DNA of 64,000 nucleotides, taken from positions 245,984,166 to 246,048,165 of the forward strand of contig CM077666.1 of NCBI GenBank assembly GCA_039707655.1, given 5' to 3'. Positions 36,806 through 46,301 of the stretch are shown here, piece by piece. The stretch is from Elymus sibiricus (Eukaryota; Streptophyta; Magnoliopsida; Poales; Poaceae). A program made the translations under genes and the position numbers. Each line of letters starts with the position of its first letter. Position 1 is the stretch's first letter. Below the pieces are notes generated by a model. That model ran no database searches. It was not told the DNA's origin and saw nothing but the letters and a program-made list of their open reading frames with translations.

Positions 36806-37589
36806 GACACATTATGTATTCATCGTAACAAATATATCATGTCTTATTATTTCTCGCAGTACATCCCTTGCTTTGCAACAAAACCTGTGGTAGAAAAGTT
36901 TTGCATGTTCTTAGATGAAGAATCTGCTCAGTTCACATTGCACACAAACCATGGATATACGTTCCAAGTTTTACTCAATACCGATGATGAATGCGCTCCT
37001 ATTTTCATCCAGGCTTGTGGAGAGAGCTTGCTACGCGTTACTTACAGAAAGCTGGCACTGAATTGTTAGTGGATATAACACAGCCTGATCTTATCATTCG
37101 TTTGTCCATACCATCGGAGATCCCTCGATGGACCAACAACCTAAGTTAATTTTCTTTCAAATTCTTGCATGTTGAACTACAACTTAGCAAAAATAATGTA
37201 TCTCCCCGGACTTACTAATTAGTATTTAATTTTCATGCAGGGCTTGTTCAATATGTAGTTAAAGAGATGTTGGTTACTCATGCATCCAAATTTCTCTGGA
37301 AAGACTTGAAGCATCTCATCAAATAGAATCGACTCCCTTACTAAGCAGTTCCATGCTAGAGGCCAGATGGGAATATGTGTGCCAGTGATATCGTTATCCA
37401 GGTGAGGCCTGTCGCACATCCCCTGTCATCGGTGCAGTAATCGCACTCGGGGATCCTATCATCGTCAGACATTTTCTGTGTTCATAATTCAAAGATTACA
37501 AATCGACGGCAAATAGCAGGAACTCAACACACAGACCACTATTCAGCACGGTTTGACTTTCGGTCTGTCGAGTCTTCCTTGAAAAATTC

Positions 37590-37880
37590 TCATATTTCGT
37601 GGTGTATATGGTGGGCACTCCCTCTCTGATATTTCGACCATCGGTGATAGTCGTTGCTCCTTTCTTTCCAAAGTGCATTACACCAAAATGTCTAGCACCC
37701 GGGAAAGAAAGAGAAGCGACCCCCATGACAACAGTCAGGATTCTTCCTCTCTGATATATTGACCATCGGTGATGGTCACATCCCCCTTCCCTCGTGCATT
37801 ACCAAGGTCTGTCATGAGGAGAAGAGGAAGTAGTGACCCCCACGACAACAGTCGGGATTCTTCCTCTCAGAAAGTCACAC
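37590..37880. repeat. two ~125-base direct repeats in the CACTA fragment
   Basis: CCTCTCTGATATTTCGACCA and CCTCTCTGATATATTGACCA each lead to GTGCATTAC..., then to GCGACCCCCATGACAACAGT or its variant with GTGACCCCCACGACAACAGT. Confidence 0.65.
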
Positions 37881-38162
37881 AAGGAGCCCCAACAGACTGA
37901 AAGTCAACCAGTTACATATATCAAGTAATGACATAAAAACATGGCCTATGTTTTGCCGGAATGTCGTTTAATTCCCGTTCTGGCAAATCACGGGAACTCG
38001 ATATGTCCTACTTTCTAGCACAAGTCATGCCAAAATTCACGGAAAATTTCGACATGACCTTTGCTAAAAACAGGACATATCGAGCGCCTGAAATTTGCCG
38101 GAACGGAAATGAATCAACATTCCAGCAAAACATAGGCCACTCGGAGGTGTTCCCTGCAAAAT

Positions 38163-38260
38163 CATACACATGTCCAAAGAGACAACCAATACATGTCCAA
38201 ATATCATCATACACATGTCCAAAGAGACAACTAATACATGTCCAAATATCATCATACACA
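38163..38260. repeat. 45-base tandem repeat
   Basis: CATACACATGTCCAAAGAGA recurs at 38163, 38208 and (shortened) 38253, an exact 45-base period. The two full units differ by one base. Confidence 0.85.
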
Positions 38261-38457
38261 TGTTCGAGGAGAAGAGAAGGAGGAAGTGGACTTTTAGCTC
38301 ACCTACTCGGCCGTAGAGGAAGTAGAGGAAGCTCCGATGACGATCACTCCATGGAGACGAGACACTACAAAGCATGCATATTCCACCGAGTGAAAAATTA
38401 AGATCATCAAATCTCATATAGCATTCTTTGATGACAAAGTGATAATGACATAAAAAT

Positions 38458-38790
38458 AATTAAATTGTCCAATACATTTCTATATTGAAAAAAAAATTAC
38501 TAAAAATTTCCATACCTAAATTTTTTTACTAAAAATTTCTATTACTAAATTTGATACCTAAAAATTTCTCATATAGCATTCCGATACATTTCTATAGTGA
38601 AAATTTTCTATTACTAATTTTTTTTACTAAAAATTTCTATTACTAAAATTTTCTATACCTAAATTTTTTTACTAAAAATTTGTATTACTAAATTTGATAC
38701 CTAAAAATTTCTCATATAGCATTCCAATACATTTCTATATTGGAAAATTTCTATACCTAAAAATTACTATTACTAAATTTTTCAATACAG
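38458..38790. repeat. AT-rich simple tandem repeat
   Basis: Repeats of ACTAAAAATTTCTATTACTA and TTTTTTTACTAAAAATTTC fill the stretch. No gene. Confidence 0.8.
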
Positions 38791-39165
38791 AGAGGAGGTG
38801 GGAGGAGGAAGGAGTGAGGAGGAGGAGGAGGAGGGAGGAGAGAGGAGGAGGAGGAGGGAGGATAGTGGCCGGGGGAGGAAGGAGAGAGGAGGAGGAGGGA
38901 GGAGGAGGGCGGTCAGAGGAGGGAGGAGGGCTGCCGAAGGAGGGAGGAGGGTGGAGGGAGGAGAAAGGAGAGAGGAGGAGGAGGGAGGATGGCGGCCGGA
39001 GGAGGGAGGAGGGCTGCTGGAGGAGGAGGGAGGTGGGAGGAGGGAGGAGGGCGGCGGCTTACCGAGGAAGGAGGAGGAAGGACGGCAGCGGCAATGCAGC
39101 GGCGACGGCAGCACGGCGGGAGGAGGAAGAGGCAGAGGGAGTGAGTGAGGGAGGGAGACAGTCGG
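38790..39165. repeat. purine-rich (GGAGGA)n low-complexity tract
   Basis: Nearly uninterrupted G/A with GGAGGAGGGAGG units. The open frames here on both strands encode only Glu/Arg/Gly or Pro/Ser runs and are not genes. Confidence 0.9.
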
Positions 39166-39567
39166 GGTGAGGGATAAGGTTGACTTAGCAGAAGCGCGGG
39201 GATGGGGCCGGCGCTACTACTAAGCCCATTAGCAGTAGCACTGGCTCCATACCCAGCTGTGCTGCTAGGTCGGGCTGGGGAGCTGGGCACGTGTGTCCAC
39301 AGTAGTAGCGTTGTGGATGGACCCGGCGCTATAGCTAATGGGCTTAGGAGTAGCGCGGGCACGTGACCAGCACTGCTACTGTGGCTAGCCCGTGGGGGCA
39401 TGGTAGGGCCCTCTTAGTAGTAGCGCCTGTCTGGTGGGCCCGCGCTACTGCTACTGCCCACCTGCAGCGCCGGTACTTTGACCTCACTACTGCTAAGTAG
39501 CAGTGGCACCGCCCGTTAGCCCTGCGCTGCTGTTACCTGTCTACCGATAGGGTTTTCCCTAGTAGTG

Positions 39568-40640
39568 GACGAATCTGGGTTACCGTCTAGGGAGGTGGTA
39601 TTCGAGAAAAATCACTTGGGGGTTGGGTACCGTTGTAGGTTTTGGCACTGCTCGTGTAAACCAGTGGTGACCCAGCCCCCCTGTGAAACTTGATTGCAAA
39701 CTGAATGATGGCTTTCGTGACAGGCTCAACCTTAGGTCACTCCGCGGGTGGTGGTGTTCTCCTGGCACTTGAAGCCCCCGGTAGAACGGGGTATCTGACG
39801 AAGGAGGCCCAGCTCCTTAGGCCAAAGAATGGCGACAAGGACTGGGATCGCTATAGAGCCTGCGCCAACTGATGGAATGTTGAGGTACTAGCACGATGTT
39901 TGGTTACCAACGCACGCAGCGTTCCCGTAGGCCTCCCCTCGAGCCAGGGTTTCGCCGAAGTTCTCTGCGAGAAACTCCCTTAATGGCTACCTTGGTCTGA
40001 CATAAGCCTTTTACGAATCCCCCGACGAAACTTTGCCAAGGAGACCGCATGTGTGTGTCTTCTTTTTTGAGTCATACCATTGTTACCCTCGAACAACGGC
40101 CCTGCCCACCGTGGCAGCGGCGTTGATCGGTCGAATGATTATCCCGAGATTCTAGGGTGCTTTAGCTCTTGGTAAATATCGGACAACCTCGACCATCCGA
40201 GACCAAAACCTGAGGTTCGATGGCGAATTCATCTCATCTGAATGGTCCTTCATTCCTGAAATCGTGCTAAGGCAAACACTCCAGGAATAAATCTGCGGTA
40301 CCATCCGGTTGGGTTGAAGGGCTGATCGACGATATTTTTGGGAATATAAAAGGGTGCGTGTCAGATTAAACTATGAGCAGAACAAGTATCCAATTGAATC
40401 AGGAGCGCTCACAATGTGCAAGATAAACCGAGCATATATTCTACCTCCCAAGTCAAGGATCCAGGTGGTATTTTGGAGAACCAGAAATACAATCACCATA
40501 CTACTTATTGGACTTATAGTTTAACGAGACGGTCACACTTCATACCCGGGAATGAGTGTTCTCGGCACACACCTGCATGAGAGAATGGCTTAACACCTAC
40601 ATAACTTTTGACAGGGGTACTTAGCTTATTTGTCACACGA
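39568..40640. other. unassigned stretch, possibly LTR or retroelement leader
   Basis: No gene is visible. A TATAAAAG at 40346-40353, followed by a transcript-like region, suggests a plus-strand LTR promoter, but I could not find TG...CA ends, a primer site or a duplicated flank. The CACTA terminus lies at its left edge, and a gag remnant begins at its right edge. Confidence 0.3.
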
Positions 40641-40684
40641 GGTGGCTGAGCTTGAGTCTACTGGCGCGCCCCGGTGCTGGCTTG

Positions 40685-41172
40685 TCAAGCGCCGATCAGG
40701 TCGAGGTCGACGCTAACCGTGTGCGATCCATCCCCAGCTTGATCGATCTTGATGGTGAAGGAGTTCTTCAACTCAGCCGACCTTCCGGACAGTTCTGGCC
40801 CCATAAACGCATGCTGCAGTGCCGACCCGGGCCTTGAAACAGCAAGCCGGCGTCCGCCAGCCCCCCAAAGGTTGCTGGCCTCCTCCGCCCGGGCGCACCT
40901 GTAAGCAAGAGTGTAAAGCTCTGCCACAGTGTGCACCCAATGAGCCGCCATCACTTCACGCACCCTGGCACTGCGGATGTTCAGGTAGAAGGCCGTGATG
41001 ACGGAGGCGGCTGGCAGTGCGCGGATCCCCTCTTGCATCTGGCAAAAGCGCCGGATGTACTCCCGAAGTGATTCGCCTGACTTTTGCTTGAGGTAGCGGA
41101 GCAAAGTGTAGGTGGGACGAGCCACCATGAGATCCTTCCCCAAGCGGGGAACCTTCGCCGTAGCCGCATGGG
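40685..41172 (-). pseudogene. Tat-type gag fragment
   Basis: The frame 41143-40685 reads LLRYLKQKSGESLREYIRRF then IRALPAASVITAFYLNIRSA and LYTLAYRCARAEEA. This is the same capsid segment as the plus-strand copy at 59220-59420 (LPQKEGEPLRKYIRRFSRVH, ELYALADKCARTEE). It is truncated on both sides. Confidence 0.75.
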
Positions 41173-41448
41173 GTCACCGTGGGTGGTGTTCTACTTCGCC
41201 GCCCGAGGGAGTGAACCGCGCGGCCTGGGTCTTGCCAGACAGGCGGTCCTTCCGAGGGCGAGGAAGGATACCCTCCTGTCGCTGGCCATGACAGGGATTC
41301 CTTTGGTGCGCTGAGTGTGCGACTGCAGGCTTAGGCAGCCGTACTCTGACCATCCTCGCTTGAGGATGAAAGGGTTGGTGAAGATGGCGATAGATCTGGC
41401 GTCGTCAGAGACGCCGGCGGCTTTGTTGATGTAGATCCACACGAGCAC

Positions 41449-41475
41449 ACCCCCCCCCCCTACCTGGCGCGCCAA
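41449..41475 (-). other. primer-binding site and poly-C run of the Tat element
   Basis: On the element strand, TTTGGCGCGCCAGGTA lies next to the LTR end and is followed by about 13 G's. The plus-strand Tat element has the related TTTGGCACGCCAGGCAGG at 57745-57762. Confidence 0.6.
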
Positions 41476-43982
41476 ATGTCGCCACGCGTGTGCAGAACAT
41501 ACGCGAGACACCGTGGACTGTGGACGTTCTTTTGCTGATTTGTGGGTGGGGCGCTAGGTGAGGATCTATCACCATGGAAATGCATGAAGTTTACATGATG
41601 ATTTACCCAGGTTCGGGCCACATGGTTGCGTAATACCGTACTCCTGCTTTGTGTGTGGTTTTCCTTAGTGGATATCAAGCTACAAGTCCTTCCCAGGAGC
41701 AGGAAGAGTAATGTGCTCCTACTGGTGTTCTACTAAGTGTCCAACCTTGTTTCTTGTCCTTCTTTCCTTTCCTTTTTTTCTCTCCTCTTTTTCTCTCCTC
41801 TTTTTCTCTCCTTTTCTTCCTTAGTAGCTAGGTCCTCCTTTTATAGCTCAAGGGGTACCACAATGGCTTCGCCACTAAGAAAATTACCTGGGTCCGACAA
41901 GGTAGGTAGGTTCATTAAATGCTGGATGAAGTGTCTTCGCCTTCTTGCTTCCGGGAACAAACGCATGTCTTGTCACCGCCGCCCATGGTGTCATTTGTGC
42001 TGAGCATGACATGTCTCCATACAGGTGTGCACCATGCGGCGGAGTGTGGGGGTGATTCATCCCTCACATCTTGTCCCTCTACTGGCGCACCTGCCCTCCT
42101 CCCGCTTGGCGCAAAATCTATGTGTGTACAGAACAACTGCGCCACGCGTGGGGGCGATAGCTTGCTGTCGACGCTTGCTGAGTGCGGGCCAGCTGGAGGT
42201 GGCCGTTGCCGGGCGTTGGTCGTTGCCAATTCTTGATCGTCCGGGCTCGTTGCCGGACGGTTTCGTCTTGCTTATTCCACCTTTGGCGAACTTTGAATGG
42301 CAACTATGTAGATCTTTTGACAAAGATATACATGCCACCATGGAGCCGGAGCTCTTTTCTGGAGAAGTTGTTGATGTAGTTCTTGACGAAGATCTGCATA
42401 CCACCACTAGTTAGGGGAACAGAAACCTGTGATGGGCAACTCTTCTGTCTTCTTGGGTCTTGACCAGAGGTGACCATGGCGCGTTGATACGTCTCCAACG
42501 TATCTATAGTTTTTTATTGTTCCATGCTATTATAGTATCAATCTTGGATGTTTATTATGCAATTATATATCATTTTTTGGGACTAACCTATTAACCTAGT
42601 GCCAAGTGTCAGTTGCTGTTTTTTGCTTGTTTTTGGCTTTTCAGAAAATCAATATCAAACAGAGTCCAAACGGAGAAAAAACTTTGGATTAATTTTTTTC
42701 TGGACCAGAAGGGACCCTAGAAGGTTCGGGAGAAGACCAGACGAGTCACGAGGGAGCGACAAGCTCGGGAGGTGTGCCCAGGGGGGTAGGCATGCCCCCC
42801 AGGCTTGTGGGCCCCTAGTGGCACCTCTTGACCTAATTCCGCTGCTATAAATTCTCAAATATTCCCCATATACCAGAGAGCCGCCTCGAATAACTTTTCC
42901 GCCGCCGCAAGCTTCTGTTCTTCCGCAATTCCATCTGGAGGCCTTTTCCGGCAATCTGCCGGAGGGGGAATCGATCACGGAGGGCTTCTTCATCAACCTT
43001 GCTGCCCTTTCGATGATGTGTGAGTAGTTTACCACAGACCTACGGGTCCATAGCTAGTAGCTAGATGGCTTCTTCTCTCTCTTTGATCTTCAATACAATG
43101 TTCTCCTCGATCTCCTTAGAGTTCTATTCGATGTAATCTTCTTTTGCGGTGTGTTCGTTGGGATCCGATGAATTGTGGGTTTATGATCAGATTATTCATG
43201 AGAAATATTTGAGTCTTTTCTGAACTTATTTATGCATGATTGTTATAGCTTTGTATTTCTCTCTGATCTATCTGTTTGGTTTGGCCAACTAGATTGATTT
43301 ATCTTGCAATGGGAGAGGTGCTTTGTGATGGGTTCAATCTTGCGGTGCTCTATCCCAGTGACAGAAAGGGACATGAAACGTATTTGTATTGTTGCCATTA
43401 TGGATAAAACGATGGGGTTTATTCATATTGATTGAGTTTACTTTGTCTACATCATGTAATCTTGCTTAAGGCGTTACTCCGTTTTTATTAACTTAATACT
43501 CTAGATGCATGCTGGATAGCGGTCGATGGGTGGAGTAATAGTAGTAGATGCAGGCAGGAGTCGGTCTACTTGTCTCGGACGTGATGCCTATATACATGAT
43601 CATTGCCATGAATCTGTCATAACTAGCGCTTTTCTATCAATTGCCCAACAGTAATTTGTTTACCCACCGTATGCTATGTGTTCGAGAGAGAAGCCTCTAG
43701 TGAAAACTATGGCCCCCGGGTCATTTATCTATCATATATAAAATCCAAAAATATCTTGCTGCAATTTTATTTCTTTTATTTTACTTTGTAATTTATTTAT
43801 CTATCTATCACTATCAGAATTAATCCTTGCAAGTAACCGCCAAGGGGATTGACAACCCTCTTGTTTGCGTTGGGTGCAAGTATTTGCTTTTGTGTGTGTA
43901 GGTGCTGCTAGTGAGGTTTTGTGTGGTTCCCCTATTGGATAGATAACCTTGGTTCTTAACTGAGGGAAATACTTATCTCTAC

Positions 43983-44146
43983 GAGAAAAAAGCAAATTTG
44001 ATTAATGCTACTTCTATTAGTTTGGAACAATTAGAAAAGTCTAAAAACGAAACCCTTTATTTTGAAAAACAAAGAGCAATGAATCAGGTCCGACAGCGGG
44101 TTTTCCAACAGGCCGTACAAGGAGCTCTAGGAACTCTGAATAGTTG
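43983..44146 (+). pseudogene. atpF: nuclear plastid DNA: part of atpF exon 2
   Basis: Translation gives [40 protein letters not shown] and [12 protein letters not shown], which I recognise as the C-terminal third of grass plastid ATP synthase CF0 subunit I. The match starts abruptly after the LTR text CTTATCTCTAC and stops at CTGAATAGTTG, before the last ~30 residues of the protein. It is a transferred fragment with no start codon and no promoter, not a working gene. Confidence 0.9.
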
Positions 44147-44217
44147 GATTTTCCGCTCAGCTCAAATTGTATCCTTTTCCTTCTGCTTGGACACGAAGAG
44201 ATATGAAATATTTGATT
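44147..44217. other. filler of unknown origin next to the atpF fragment
   Basis: These ~70 bases fit neither atpF nor the LTR, whose text resumes at GCATCATCCTCTCC. They may be a second organelle fragment joined during break repair. I could not identify a source. Confidence 0.4.
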
Positions 44218-45479
44218 GCATCATCCTCTCCTCTTCGGGGAAATCCCAACGCAGTTCACAAGTAGCACGCGTGCGTAGTTGGGTCCGTGAACCCAGCAGT
44301 CACGGTATCCACAGTAGCCGTTCGCGGGTGTTGGCCGTCCGGCCTCGTTGCCGGGCGGTTTGGACTTGCTCCTCTTAGCCCTTGGCTGGCCTGGAAGAGC
44401 GCATGGCAGACCTTGACAAAGATCTGCAAGCCACTACGGAGCCTGGGCTTCTTCTTGAAGATGTTGTTTATGTTGTCCCTGATGAATATCTGCATACCAC
44501 CGCGGGGTAGTGGATGAATCTTTGATGAGGAAGAGTTCCTCCGTCCTCTTGGACTTGGCCAGGAGGCGACCGTGACTAGTGCGTAGTTGGGTCCGTGAAC
44601 CAGTTCGTCACGGTACTGACATTATCCTTTTTATTTCATTTTTATTTTTGTGTGTCTACATGGTCTGCATGATTATTGCTACTGTAATGATTATGTTTGT
44701 ATCTTTGCTTTTGAATTTTGTGCCAAGTAAAGCCTTTAGGATGATATGGATGATAGTTGATTTGATCCTGTGCAGAAATAGAAACTTTTGCGTCCAGTAT
44801 TTGAATTATCATTCTGTGCTGGAACGTGATCAGTTGCTGAAATATTTACACTGTATTCGGTTACAAATCTATTATATTATTAAAATAAGAGGCAAAAAAG
44901 CCATCACGTATGTCCACATCGATTAAATTATCTCGACCATATATTATTGATAATAACGGCTGAGATTTAAAACATGTAGCGTTACATATAAATTTTATCA
45001 TGAACAAACAATTTGGCATGTCACGTGTCACATACTAATAGTTCAACATGTCTTGAGTTCTTAAAAATACTCACATACCATTAGAAATCAAGTCCGATAC
45101 CTTATGTTGATATAGAAAAAAAATCTACCTTACGTCGGATTTGGCAAAGTATATGGCAACCGAGAAGATTCGGCAACCAATCCAATTTTTTTAAAACCTA
45201 CCTTATCTATGGATGAGTCCGACCATAACACCCCCACTCCCCAATAAAGAAGTGTCTGCATCTTAATACAAAATAAAACGTGTCCCAGCGAAATACGTGT
45301 GCTAATCCCTCTAAAGGAAAAAAAAAGAGAATACATGTGCTCCTTTTTTCTGCGTTCACAAAAAAAAACAGTCCGGACTCCTGCTTAGACAATTTAGTGC
45401 TCCACTTTCGGATAACAATGTTTCTCTACCCAGGATGAACAATATATTTGATAAAAAAAGATTGACAATTAGTTGTGTA

Positions 45480-45620
45480 TGTATTAAATCATGGATGGAA
45501 AACCGGGACGTGAAATACATGATTGGAAAAATACATTTTTTTGATAATAAAGGATTTTTGCACTATGATATTAACTGTATTAAATCATGGGTGGACAACT
45601 GAGACGCAAAATACATAAAG
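45480..45620. repeat. diverged direct repeat in the Helitron left part
   Basis: GTATTAAATCATGGATGGA and GTATTAAATCATGGGTGGA, each followed by an ...AAATACAT phrase, lie about 90 bases apart. Elsewhere 44870-46148 shows no gene. Confidence 0.55.
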
Positions 45621-46301
45621 ATAAAAGTGATAGCATTTTATATTCCTTTCTCGTAAAAAAAATACTGATAAACCATGGTGTTTTTTCTAATTTGAATTGG
45701 TGAGATCTAAAAATAAATAGAAATAAATCATGCTTGCAAGTGCTTCCATTTCAATTAAGTATTCTTCATGGAAAAACAGTACGTCATGAGAAGGATCACG
45801 TGAAAGCATCTCCAATGAACATGCATAAGAAAAATAATCCACGTGTTTCAATCTTTTTTGCAGGGAACCCGTTTAAAACCTTTGACCACTAACATATGCA
45901 GAAGTATCTGGGTTGGACATTTAAGAATAACTAAGAATGTCATACTGACTACACAATTATTATTATTACCATATGCTATTTTATTAATTTTTTATTTATT
46001 ATAATGGAAATTGTAGCTGAAATTTTGAATTGGAATGCAAAGAATCAAGTGTACCATATATTTTGGAACATATGTAACATTGTACTTTTATATAAGAAGG
46101 ACACATACAACCTTCATGGAATAGTCGCCCAACCCTTGGACAACCTATTTCGAAAAGGGGCGCTTTATATTACTTAAAAGATTTAAGTATTACACCCGGC
46201 CTCTGCATAACTAAGATGCACACAGCCAAACAAGGTCCTCTCACACAAACAAAAAATAAAAAAGGCGAAATACAAAGAGACATGTAGAGTCCGTATAACG
46301 C

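Larger units (their letters stand above)
23231..37149 (+). pseudogene. split gene, possible B3-like DNA-binding protein, retrotransposon in intron 2
   Basis: Exon 1 (23231-23242, MDNK) ends at GTAAGT. Exon 2 (23369-23464) encodes CPRCHDGGRLCGLGQTNKLF, then NIIVREDFKKHT, and ends at GTATGT. Exon 3 resumes far away at 36860, after TTTCTCGCAG, with YIPCFATKPVVEKFCMFLDE and GYTFQVLLNTDDECAP. After a small frameshift near 37010 it reads WRELATRYLQKAGTELLVDI and stops at 37147-37149. All junctions are phase 0. The strand order and the IP..F, the G-x3-F-x-V strand and the W-x-E-L-A spacing resemble a plant B3 domain, but this is by eye. A 12.7-kb chromovirus occupies intron 2. The frameshift means this copy is probably not functional. 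Confidence 0.55.
37440..39567. mobile_element. CACTA transposon fragment with right terminus
   Basis: The right end (39550-39567) reverse-complements to CACTACTAGGGAAAACCC, a CACTA terminus. Before it (39170-39560) come many AGTAGCGC/GCTACTGCT-type words typical of subterminal regions. Further left are repeats common in wheat CACTA internal DNA. No transposase is visible. The left border is uncertain and no left terminus was found. Confidence 0.6.
42485..44267 (+). mobile_element. solo LTR of Sabrina/Athila-type gypsy, TSD CGCGT
   Basis: Begins TGATACGTCTCCAACG and ends CACAAGTAGCA. The 5-base duplication CGCGT is at 42480-42484 and 44268-44272. There is no internal domain, so it arose by LTR-LTR recombination. 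A TATAAA is at 42845-42850. The start matches a very common Triticeae gypsy LTR; the family name Sabrina is from memory. An insertion of plastid DNA lies near its 3' end. Confidence 0.88.
40640..44621 (-). mobile_element. Tat-type gypsy, 5' end only, LTR interrupted by a solo LTR
   Basis: The minus-strand element has its 5' LTR on the right (41477-44621, interrupted), a primer-binding site and a gag remnant on the left. Removing the nested solo LTR and its duplicated 5 bases gives an LTR of about 1,357 bp. The bases after the LTR, TTATC at 44622-44626, are its expected target duplication; the other end is missing. It sits inside an Athila-type 3' region whose left flank is lost. Confidence 0.7.
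41477..44621 (-). repeat. 5' LTR of the Tat element (in two parts: 41477-42484 and 44268-44621)
   Basis: Left end TGTCGCCACGCG and right end TACTGACA give TG...CA on the element strand. A reverse TATAAAAG is at 41838-41845. The outer part contains two diverged copies of a ~300-base unit, one ending at 42484 and one at 44272-44580, sharing GACAAAGATCTGCA-like text, TGTTGATGTAGTT/TGTTTATGTTGTC and CTGCATACCACC. Confidence 0.65.

Noticed and set aside
38163..38260. Regular 45-base spacing as a possible CRISPR array
   Set aside because: The units are directly adjacent with no unique spacers, in plant transposon DNA.
38694..39401. Long open frames on both strands in the purine-rich tract
   Set aside because: They encode only Glu/Arg/Gly or Pro/Ser/Leu runs from (GGAGGA)n DNA; low complexity, not genes.
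43998..44378. 126-residue open frame that could pass as a gene
   Set aside because: It is plastid atpF DNA followed by filler and LTR; no start or promoter.
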